From: Tricholomella constricta
Taxonomy: Eukaryota; Basidiomycota; Agaricomycetes; Agaricales; Lyophyllaceae
Direction of reading: 5' to 3'
Assembly (NCBI GenBank): GCA_013368375.1
Contig: JAACJP010000003.1
Span: forward strand, 1,984,001 to 2,048,000
DNA: 64,000 nucleotides
Shown here: positions 10,291 through 20,047 of the stretch, piece after piece
Position numbering within the stretch: the stretch's first letter is position 1
Layout of the letters: each line of letters opens with the position of its first letter
Translations under genes and position numbers: made by a program
Notes under the pieces: generated by a model
The model's input: the letters and a program-made list of their open reading frames with translations, nothing else
Databases searched by the model: none
Told to the model about the DNA's origin: nothing

Positions 10291-11030
10291 TTAATTTTGT
10301 CGCGTCTTAAATTTTTAGTTTAAAAAATTTCTAGTTTAAAAAAGATTGCGGTCTTATTTTTCTTTTTATAATAATAAATTAAATTAATTCTATTTTATCT
10401 ATTTTTATAGAAATAGAAAGATACATATAAAACCCTTATTGAGGACCGTACCTCTAGTCTTCGATATTAGAATAAACTAATCTTCGCATTTTAGTATTCG
10501 AAGAGGAAATATTCTGTAGTCCTACTTTTGCGGAGCTACGCTCCCAACAAAATTGTAGTCCATACAGAAGGGAGGAAAACGACTGATGATGTCTGTCGAG
10601 GAGAGCCTCCTTCCTTGAAACCCGAAAGAGGAACAACTCAACTTGGGATTATGTATCCCATGAGGGCAGGAGTGGAAAAAGGTCGTCAAATCATCATCAC
10701 GATGCCAGCTGGTGTCGTGCAGCAAGAACTCGAGGTTGCTGACAGCTGACTGAGGTCAGAAGGCTAGACCTAGACCAAATCGGAAACAGTATGTGATTTC
10801 CTTGGGTCCGTAAAGACGAAGATTAACGGAAAGTCTGAGGCCAGAATTATGCCAGACATAAGCAGCCACACAGCCCGCCAATTTTTCACAAGCAGAGGCC
10901 ATATGAATTAGATGGCTGGTGAAGGAGTAGTGATGCAAGTGAGAAGCGAAGTACGATATCACGATTTTCAATTTGGATTCCTACTATGTGCAACTTGTTT
11001 GACATAGAGCTTGACCTGACCCCTGGCGTC

Positions 11031-11430
11031 GCTTCAAGTATCTGAAACTGTAAAGACTGGCCGAGTTGCCCGAGCCTGGATATGCTGCGTCAAGCTGGGC
11101 AGACCACCTTGAACCTGCGCAGGTCTAGGATAGCCGTATCTGATCATCTCATCGCGGCTAGGATGCGCAATGGACCTCACCTCGCGGACTTGGGCTTCGC
11201 ATATGAGGATTCTCTGGAGCTGGGATATTTTTGCCAAGGAGGAGTGGAGGTTAGAGTAGCTTGAAGGAAATGTGCCTTCTCCACGTTTCGAGGCTGCCGT
11301 CGCCCGCAGCGTACCCATGCAAGTCCATTCAAAAGCGTTTCGTTCCTCCGTTCGAAAGCTAACACGGGCTGTTTCCTGCAAAGAACGAGAACTTGATCAA
11401 AGCGGCTACTGGTGACAAGTTTCGAACACA
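11031..11430. other. Uncharacterised stretch upstream of MYND remnant
   Basis: A 60-codon plus-strand frame (11082-11264) and a 115-codon minus-strand frame overlap here. Neither resembles a known domain. The plus frame might be an early exon of the MYND-finger gene that follows, since it lies on the same strand just upstream, but I could not join them in frame. Confidence 0.3.
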
Positions 11431-12007
11431 GTATGTTCGACTCATGCGCATACTATGGTGATACACTCAACTTCGAAAACCACCCTGGAAAAGTGCCTTC
11501 TCGCAGGTCCCAGACGCTCCGGCGCAGTTTCAACCAATTACGGATCCTGATACCGGGAAGATGTACCTCTAAGTTTGTGGCTACGTGAACACCGACATCG
11601 TGCAGTCTCGCAAAGACTATGTTTCTCGAACCAATGATATATGGCAGCTGCGCGTGGACATGTCGGGCGGATACTTTGATAATGCAGTTCTGCAGGACGA
11701 CTCGGAGGTGAAGACGACAATGATCGGTCCATACCAGCGCTACTCTGCATGTGGTTCGACTGGGCGGTGCAAAAAATGTGGTGGTGAGCGTTTTTAAGTC
11801 TACTACTTGTGAGGCAAATGATTGAAGTTTCCTCTAAGGTACAGAGTCATTTCGTGGGGGAGGGGAACGCTTTTCTGTAGTTCACAGTGCTTGATCGATG
11901 CATGGAAGGCTCATAGAGCATATATGGATGCACAAAGCGCCCCGGTGCGTCGTTCGTCAAGCCCTTGCTCAGTGTATACCCTGCTATATCTTGCTGTGTC
12001 TCGATGA
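11431..12007 (+). pseudogene. Broken MYND-type zinc-finger gene
   Basis: The reading MFDSCAYYGDTLNFENHPGK begins near 11432. It changes frame within a few codons to a segment containing QPITDPDTGKMYL, meets a TAA near 11570, and resumes as GYVNTDIVQSRKDYVSRTND and onward. A CGSTGRCKKCGG cluster precedes a normal-looking intron (donor near 11783, acceptor upstream of 11860). After it comes LFCSSQCLIDAWKAHRAYM, the second half of a MYND finger (C-x2-C...W-K-x-H). MYND proteins bind proline-rich partners. One frameshift and one stop in the first half indicate a pseudogene, though an unusual splicing pattern cannot be excluded. Confidence 0.5.
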
Positions 12008-12430
12008 CGTCGGGCCTATGTGCATCCTTTCGGGCAAGGAGAATTGCTGTTTCAAATCAAGCCATTCGTTCTAATGTCGATGAGAGACCGATAATATACA
12101 ATTGGAAGTACGTATATGTAGCCCCACTTCATACCGGTCTCTTACCTTGCCTTCTTCTCGATCCTATTTTTAGGCTACATGCGGCTGCGTGACCTTCACA
12201 GACTCGATAGACTTGACATCGCTTGTCCGGTGCTCCCCAGTAGAGCGAAGATCTCACATCGTAAGCACCGACCTTGACGACCCAACAATGCGGGCCGGAC
12301 CTTTGCGTATGACTATTGGCAGCCTTGGGACTTTTGACAGTTTTGACCTTCTTCTCTGGACAATGCTCTATAAAGCGTGGGGTAGTCTTCTCTTCGATTT
12401 CTCGCCTCGTGGTCCGCAAATTCTCGGACC
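12008..12430. other. Intergenic, probable promoter region of sugar transporter
   Basis: No gene is seen. Short frames on both strands have no family resemblance. The stretch directly precedes the transporter start at 12431 and is likely to hold its promoter and leader. I recognise no specific element. Confidence 0.4.
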
Positions 12431-14481
12431 ATGTCGAACTCAAAAACCCTACGAGACACAGCCCATGTCGACCTCGTTCAAGGTGCCGCTGCTCAACGCA
12501 GAGCCGAGCTGTATCATGGAAAGGTTGGCGTCAGTGCTTTGCTGAAGAATAAGAAGGCTGTGGGTGTCGCGGCTTTCGCATCGTCAGTACCTGCCAAATC
12601 CAAACTTAACCCTCTTCCTTCTATCAACACCGATCTTTTTCTAGTATCGGCGGATTCCTATATGGTTATCAACAGGGCGTTCTAGGAGGCACATTCACTA
12701 AACCATCGTTTCAGTCGAGATTTCCGAGAACTACAGAAGCGACAGTTCAATCCCTTCTCACCGCTATCCTTCAGATCGGCGGCTATGTCGGGTCTCTAAC
12801 AGCAGGCCTTTTCGGTGAAGTTTATTCTCGCAAACATACCATCCTATCAGGGGCGCTCTGGGTTGTCCTTGGCTCTTTCTTGTGTGCTGGGGCAGAAAAT
12901 CTGGCTTTTCTTTATGCGGGGAGATTCTTCACTGGTGTGGGGGTGGGAACGTTGGCTGGCATCGGGTATGCTCTTATTTGATGTCTATCTATATTTCTGG
13001 GCTAATTGAGGATCAGGTTCTTGTACAACGCGGAACTCGCTCCCCCAGAAATTCGGGGTTAGTGGATTTCTCCATACGCTCTCCATCATGGGCTTTGACA
13101 AACCTGTCGTGATCTTAGGTCTCCTTGTGGCGATGCAACAACTTGGGGTGACGTTTGGGATAATGGTCAATATATAAGTCCGTTTTAGTATCTTATAGCT
13201 GACGCTTCTCCAGGTCGCATACTGGATTGGCTACGGGACCAATTTTATTGGTGGAACAGGATTGACTCAAAAGGCCCTGGCTTGGCAACTCCCTTGGATT
13301 ATTCAGGGTATTCCAGCGGTCATCCTTGCTCTCGGCACCTTCTTCATGCCCTACTCTCCTCGCCTTCTCGTCAATAAAGGCCGAGAGGCCGAGGCCATAA
13401 CCACCCTCGCGTATCTTCGCAACCTCCCAGAAGACCATGACCTCATCCAGATCGAATTTTTGGATATCAAGGCTGAAGCAATCTTCAATCAACGTATACT
13501 CGAACAGAGGTATCCTCAGCTTGTGAAGAAAGGAGGAAGTATCTGGATCAGGGAGATCATGGGATACGCGAATCTCTTCAGGACGAAGGACAGTTTCAAG
13601 AGGACTGCTATCGCCGGTATCATAATGTTCTTTCAGCAGTGGACTGGAATTGATTCGAGTGAGTATGGCGCCAGAAGCACGATCGAGGGCCATTCTAATG
13701 CTTTGCTCACCCTATCTTTCAGTCGTCTACTATGCTCCGTTCATCTTTCAAAACCTCGGCCTGTCGTCCAACTCAGTGTCCCTGCTGGCAACTGGCGTGG
13801 TCGGAATAATCATGGTATTCGCCTCCGTACTCAGCATGGTCTTCATCGACAGAGTGGGAAGAAAGCCGCTCTGGATAGCCAGTTGCGCAGGTATGGGGTT
13901 GTCAATGTTGATAGTGGGGATCATCACTGCCAAATTCTCGTCCAACTGGCCGGCGCACGCAGCTGGTGGATGGGCGGCCGTAGTATTTGTCTGGATATAC
14001 ATCGTATGCGTCCTCTACGTTGATGCTCTAGAGGCGGTCAAGTTGACATATTATTTTATAGGCCAACTTCGCATATGGAGCAGGTCCCGTCTCCTGGACC
14101 CTAATTTCCGAGATCTTCCCCCTCTCAACGAGGGCGAAAGGAACTGCAATTGGCGCAACCTCCAACTGGGCCAACACTATTGTAGTGGCATATACTGTTC
14201 CTCCGATGATCAAGGACATTGGATGGGGAACATATGTCCTCTTCGCTGCCATTAACGCCCTGTCCATCGTCTTTATGTATTTCTTCGTGCCGGAGACGAA
14301 AGGCAAGACATTGGAGGAGATGGATCTGGTATTCGGAAGCCACACATCGCAAGAGGAGACTGCGACGTTGGCGGAGATACAGAACGAAGTCGGGCTGACT
14401 GCTCTTTTGCATGGACACGAAAAGGACCAGGGATCGAGCAGAGAGAAGAACAGTACTGAGAAGGATGATGTTTCTTCCTAA
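12431..14481 (+). CDS. MFS sugar transporter
   Basis: This is a twelve-helix sugar:proton symporter of the fungal hexose/quinate type, acting in the plasma membrane. Seven exons (12431-12582, 12645-12965, 13017-13057, 13119-13165, 13214-13658, 13723-14003, 14062-14481) join to 568 codons, the normal size. Signature pieces in order are GGFLYGYQQGVLGG, GRFFTGVGVG, PEIRG, QQWTGID with VYYAPFIF, DRVGRKPLW, and PETKGKTLEEMD near the end. The long central loop and the cytoplasmic tails are charged. Exons 3 and 4 are very short (41 and 47 nt). The start ATG at 12431 gives the typical soluble N-terminus of about 50 residues before helix 1. The substrate cannot be told from sequence alone. Confidence 0.9.
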
Positions 14482-14809
14482 ACATCGTGTCACATAGCTA
14501 GCTACCCGACCGATGTCCGCTCGAAGGAAAGTACTGATCAATCTCGATCATGATCATGCCAGAGTCTCTCGCGCTTCAAGTTCGGGGTTATTCCCCCCAC
14601 CTCCCTGATATCAGGTATAAGAGAAGAAAGGGCCCGTGCCCTTAAAAAGCAGGAGATGATGATCACGTTGTCAAGTTCGCTTCAGATATACATGGGATAG
14701 GAATGGTACAATAGAAAGCATAGATTCTGATTGTCTATGTGCGTCAATGGGTCGGATAAAATGGTCGAGCCACTGACAAAAGAGTATAGAAAGATCTCGA
14801 CCCCCGAAT
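14482..14809. other. Convergent 3' intergenic region
   Basis: This gap of about 330 bp lies between the ends of the transporter (plus) and SEA4 (minus) and is expected to hold both 3' untranslated regions. I see no gene. Confidence 0.5.
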
Positions 14810-17800
14810 CTAAATCTCCTCTGCACAACGACAGTCGCAGTCAGCCACGGCGCAGACGTCATGTGTTGGTCCACCATCCTCTCCATAGAACCAGTCGAGG
14901 ATATGCGCAACATGACCACCATGTCGGCACGTTTGACACATAACGATTGCATCCTCGATCGTATCTGGGAATACCGTTAGAACCATCAACTCTACGAAAG
15001 GCGAGCAGACGGAAGGCGAACCTTTGGAGTGAGAATACAGGAGCTCAGCTTCTCGTGCTGCGTCTTGGACAATCGAAAGCGTCATCAAGCAAATCGAGCA
15101 CCTTGGCAGCGCACGATTGCAATGGCAACACGCAGTCGGCTGTCATCAGAGTTGATCAGTGAAAAGAATGTGAGAAGAAATGGGCAGAACACACTCTTCC
15201 GCTTTGCTGCACCCCACCCATCTCGGCACCAATTCCGCCACCAGGCCCATCCGGAACAACAGGCTTATTGCAATAGTTGCACCGTATAAGTATCTGACGG
15301 GGGACCCAATCACCCGCTGTGGCAGCACCACCACGCTCTCCCAACGCAACTTGTCCAATCTCTATATCAAACCCTACCCGATGGTGGAACAACTTAAACC
15401 CATCCAACAAGTCGCGATAACCCTCCACCCACCTCCCCACCCGTCGCTCAACACCTGAGATTCCCCTTACATGTCCAAAATGCCTTGGAGGACACACATA
15501 TGAACCCAAGATTGCCGCACTCTGGACGTCGCCAGTGCGGTCCACGTAGCCCTGGAGTATATCAAGCCCAGCTTTGCTCGAAAGCCCGGGAACGATGATC
15601 CCATCGATGTCGCCTTGGCTGAGCGCACGGTCCATGCACCGGCGGAGGTATGAAGACACGGCCTTGTCGTCTAGGAACTGGAATGCGATCGCGAGGCGTT
15701 CTCGGAAAGGTAGAGACTCCTCGTCAAGGACCTCGGACCAGTCGTTCAAGGCGAGGTGGGTGAGCATGGCGCGGAGGTAAGGGTCCTGCAAGCGCAGGAT
15801 GAGCCGCTCGCAGTGCTCGCGGAGCTCTGCGCTCCGGGAGACGTGAGGGACTAGGGCAGCGATGGTGCCTGACAGCATGCAATGGGACTCATCTGCTAAG
15901 GATTTAGCATGAGCTGGACGAAAATAGGGCGGAACTTACCAGAGCTTTTCATGAGGAGAGAAATGGCTTTCGTGTACTGTTTCGTGAAAACTAGCCAACA
16001 CGCCACTCTGGACAACTCTCCCTCACTTTCCCACCTGCATAACAGACGTTAGACTGAATTAACGCCGAATAACACGCCATGAACACGAACCTATGAAGAG
16101 TGCTTGCCAGCTCGTCCTCCCTAAGGCTCCAACCCAACAGCTGCAACGCAATCTGCCTCTGTAGCCCCTTCGCCGTTGCCACAGTCGGCTTCCAAGGACG
16201 ATCCCCCGTCCTCCTGCCTGCCAGTGCGCCGAGCGCCGCCTGGAAATTGCCATAAAGCTCGTCAACTGGGCCATGGGTCCGTCTTCGGTCATGGTACTGT
16301 GAAGCATCGAAATACGGGTTCAATGGCAGGAGATCAGAATTCTCGGGGGCAGGAAGGGGTTGGAAACCTTCCCAAATGCCAAGAAGGCCTTGGTAAGCGA
16401 AGTCATAACCATGCAATACAGATTTCGGAACGGAGAGGTAGTCATGTGAGTCTGCAATGTTGAGAGTGATAAGGCTTAGAGGAAAAGCATACTGCAAGTG
16501 CGACGTACGATATATCCACGCCCACAAGTCGACCAACATGTGTGTCCGATGGTGCGATGGGTCACACACCCTCACAATGTCCATGTTGTGTTGCGGCTGC
16601 ATGAGGATAGACCTATCAGATTGCCCTCACCAACCCGGAATATGGAATCATACCTCAGAGAGCCCGTAACCCCTCAACACCCTCCGCCTCATGACCATCG
16701 ATATATCACTCTCCACTACAAGGGAAACACCCTTCGTTCCACCCATCCGCCTCGCCCGGCTCGCACTATGATTTCGGCTCGCCCTCCCAGCCATCACGCG
16801 GCCATGACCATGCTCCTGGGGATCTCCCTGGCCCTTCTTGGTCGTCCCATTCACACCAACGTCTTCAGCAGGCCTCGCCGCAGACATATTGCTTCCAAGC
16901 GCAGGGAACCCTTCCTCATCCCCCCGCCCGAAAAATGGGATGCCCTTAGTGGGAATATGTGGCGTCGGTGGGGATGGAATTACCGGCCCCGTCTTGCCTG
17001 TCTGCCTTCCCCGAAAAACCGAGTCCTCACGCGAGCGCGAGCCGTTTCCGTTGTTCGTGGTACCGTTGATTGGCCCGAAGGGAGAGCTAGCGCGTTGGAG
17101 AGGCTCATCAGAGCCGTCAAATTCATGTGCGCCCTCGACGATGCGGCAGGAGAGGCCAGCCGCAACGGCGAGGTCGCCCCGGGAGCTCCAGGCGGTCGGT
17201 TTGGGCGTATCGTGCACAGCGTAGAGTTCGAGGTCGCCTTCTTTGTTGACGACCATTACATTGGAAGAGAGAACATATGGAGTTGAGCTGGGGGCAAGTG
17301 CGAAGGATGCGAGAGGACGAGTAAAACTCTTGGCTGGCGATCAAAGAGAATTAAATTGAGCAAAGAGGTTCATCAAGGAGGCACGACTTACTTCTCCGAG
17401 TATCACACAGAATTGCAGAGGATGTATCAACGTCTTTGGGTGACTGCTGCGTCTGGTGATGCCCGCTGGAGCCAGACGGCCACGGCAAGTTGGCCCACGA
17501 CTTGCGCCCATGACCAGCCCTCCCCAAATCCCGCACCTTGTTCCTGTTCGATCGACCCTCGTCAAGGGCATGCGATTGCGCATCCAAGATGTCCCAAAAG
17601 CGCACGTACGACGCGTCTCGCTCAAGTGACGCGAGTGTCCCTCGGCGGGTGCTGGAGAACTCAATGCCGGAGAACGCAGAATTGGGGCGGAGGTAAGCCC
17701 CATCTGCCAAGGCGTCCTTCTCGGAGAACGTCAGAATTGGCACCTGCAGTTTGCGCGAGTCCCAAATGGTGATTGTGCTCTCGCCGAAGCAGGCAATGCG

Positions 17801-18577
17801 GTGTGGATCGAATGGGTCCGTAGTAATGCCTTGAACCTTGGTTGCAACATTGGTGGTAAAAGGGACAGCGCTGCGGAGGTCGAAGAGACGCAGCCATCGG
17901 TGAGATATGCCTGCGAGGAGTTGATGGGTAGATTGTGGAAGGAAGCAGACTGTAGACACAGTTTCTGTGGATGCATGTTGTTGAAGAACGCGACTGTCGG
18001 CACCTCGGCCGACGTCACCTTGGGGGATGATGGGGGTTGGACGTGGAGGACGTTTAAGGAGTTCATAGTTCGAGGATTGACCTAGGGGCACGGAGAGCAT
18101 AGCAGACGCGGTGCTGACATCCCATATTATTAGACTGCAGTCTCCACGGACTTTGTCGAATCCAGACGCAAGATAGTTGGGGTCTGCGGTGCAGAACGCC
18201 AGAGAGTTGCAGGAGCGCGAGTTGCGAACGATGAGAGGTATTCCCTGACCATTCGACAGCACATTGCTTCGCTGCGAGTCCTTGGAGGCTTCCAGACGTA
18301 GCAGTTCGATTTTTCCGCTCGAATTTCCCACTGCTACTAGGTCGTCGAAGCTGGGATCTGGAGACCAAGCAAAACACTGCAGCTTCCGTCACATACTGCA
18401 CACCGAGCAACATCAGGTACTGACCTTTAAATGCTGCAAGTCATGTTGCGAAGTAATTTGCCTGATGCCAGGATGGTCCGGGGCCCATTCGTATAGTGTT
18501 ATTTGAGAACCCCCGCCTACGATGAACCTGTTGTTCCTTCGGGGATGCCAGAGCAGTCGTTTCTCGGGATGAACCAT
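14810..18577 (-). CDS. SEA4: SEA complex subunit Sea4 / MIOS (GATOR2)
   Basis: Sea4/MIOS belongs to the vacuole- or lysosome-associated SEA/GATOR2 complex, which relays amino-acid status to TORC1. The start at 18577 begins MVHPEKRLLWHPRRNNRFIV, the first WD blade. A further exon (18331 downward) carries WD repeats with SCSLIIWDVS-, WLRLFDLRS- and STITIWDSRK-type strands. The middle is alpha-solenoid (YGNFQAALGALAG, LLGWSLREDELASTLHR, MLTHLALNDW). The C-terminus has RCNYCNKPVVP, then CCHCNRALPRCSICL, and a final C-x2-C-x3-GH...C-x4-DCDCRC RING-like zinc cluster ending at 14810. The domain order and terminal zinc ribbon are those of MIOS. Many introns interrupt the gene, and I did not fix all borders, notably between 16600 and 17350. 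Confidence 0.88.
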
Positions 18578-19550
18578 TCGAAATAAGTAGGAACTGGGCC
18601 GATATTAGCTATAAATTATATGTGCTGGAGTAGTAGCCCGAGCAAGCTAGAATGGAGGGAGGTTGGGGAACATGACTGTTGGGTTCAAATTCTGAACATA
18701 CCCAAACATATTTTGACAAATTCCAAATAAACTTGCTTGGCCATTCGCTTGTCCACCACGACTCGGACGCCTAAAGGCTTTTTGAATCCCTGGTTGGTTC
18801 CCGAGCTCATGAAGTTCTCAAAAAATGCTTCCATCATTCACCAGGCGAATCCTTCGTTCTCGACGTGCTTCCGGGGCTCGAGTCCGTCTAACTCTTCCAG
18901 AATTTTCTTTTTGCGAAATTGATTAACATCTTCGTCAATACTCTTCAAATTAGTGAACAGACGCTGTTGTAATACCAGCTGGGGCAAGATACGCGGAGAT
19001 CTTACCTATCGCGAGCCTGATTCGAGCGCGCTAGGAAGCGTTCCAATCTGTTGCAATGAACCACACCCTCATCGACATTGAGTTGCTTCCTGATTTTACC
19101 CATCAACTCCTTGGACTTCACAGATTCCACACGACGATACGAGGTTAGCTTACCAGCTTGCTGGAGGCGAAATGATGCGGGTTGGATACAGGTTAGTTTT
19201 AATCCTTTCGCGATCAACGAGGCTGTCGTGAAATTTTGGCATTCCTTTTGACCAGAGTACATATCTAGCCGAATCCACAATTTACAACTCACCGATATCC
19301 TCGTCCTTCGATGGTCGTTTAAAGACCAAGGTCGCAAATGGTGTTTTCGGTGCACCAAAGATTCCATGGTCCTCAGCCTGCAATGGGAAGGGGATCGCGA
19401 TGATGATCTGACTTTTCCGTTACACTGATTCCTGAGTTGCATCAACGTACAAGATATTGATCGTTCTGTGAGCTTTTTCAATACAGGTTTGCGCATAGTC
19501 AACGTTTACCAATTTCAGTATCAATTGCCAGACAGCCAATATCAACGCCC
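18578..19550 (-). other. Probable remnant of an unidentified minus-strand gene
   Basis: Reading the minus strand gives short protein-like blocks separated by plausible introns. They are YAQTCIEKAHRTINILYVDA near 19490-19430, AEDHGIFGAPKTPFATLVFK near 19385-19325, KSKELMGKIRKQLNVDEGVV near 19120-19060, and a coiled-coil-like stretch LVLQQRLFTNLKSIDEDVNQ near 18985-18925. The blocks do not all join in phase, and a stop follows the last one. I do not recognise the family. It may be a decayed gene or one with sequence errors. Confidence 0.35.
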
Positions 19551-20047
19551 ATGATCAACAGCCGCCATGCGACAACCCGAACAACGACCCCATTTGAAAC
19601 TGCATTAGTCTACAGCCCGCCAACGTCCTTCACCGCGCCCGAGCAAGACGAGCTGATCTCGCTCTTCTCTAGTCATTGCAGTACATTTGACCCACTGAAC
19701 GGTCCTTTCTCTCTCGACGACGACGACGTTCCAATGAACTCGAGGTATCCCACCCCGCGCTATTCAACTTCTCACCCGCCTCCTCCACTGCGACATTGGT
19801 GGACCCGAACAACGACCCCATGGACTGTGACCTCGTCGGGCCTCCCAGTTGGGCAGACAGGTCCAATGCGAAGTGGAGAGCTATCGCTGAGTTGGGTAAG
19901 CGGAAGAAAAAGGATTGGTTGGGCCTCAAGGCCGCGCTCGCGTCAAACGAGGACACCGGTCGCCGTCTGAAGAAGACCAAGCCTAACGGCAAACCAGAGT
20001 GGCTCGAATGCCATCGCGCACGCCTCGCGAAGAAGCGCGCGCGATGA
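19551..20047 (+). CDS. Small basic hypothetical protein, possibly frameshifted
   Basis: The first half (from 19551) reads Ser/Thr/Pro-rich protein containing FTAPEQDELISLFSSHCSTFD. The second half is in another frame and reads DPMDCDLVGPPSWADRSNAK, then a lysine-rich tail ending KKRAR at 20047. The frames change near a (GAC)n run at 19718-19730, where codon slippage is plausible. No intron with standard borders explains the switch. I know no family. The basic C-terminus suggests a nuclear or nucleic-acid-binding role, which is inference only. Confidence 0.35.

Larger units (their letters stand above)
9793..10558. other. Nuclear insertion of mitochondrial DNA (NUMT)
   Basis: The base composition drops to extreme AT richness compared with both flanks. 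The insert contains a nad5 fragment and a complete mitochondrial-type tRNA. It also holds a GC-cluster hairpin (near 10529-10542, cggagctacgctcc) of the kind common in fungal mitochondrial spacers. Nad5 codons are uninterrupted, which suggests recent transfer. Edges are set by composition on the right and by the inverted-repeat element on the left. An assembly artefact is possible but unlikely, because both sides match block A. Confidence 0.85.
7322..11030. repeat. Segmental duplication, block B (interrupted)
   Basis: This is the second copy of block A in direct orientation. Similarity runs from about 7322 to about 9515, is interrupted by roughly 1 kb of inverted-repeat element plus mitochondrial DNA, and resumes near 10560 until about 11030. 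The copy is longer than block A only because of this insertion and small indels. Confidence 0.75.
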
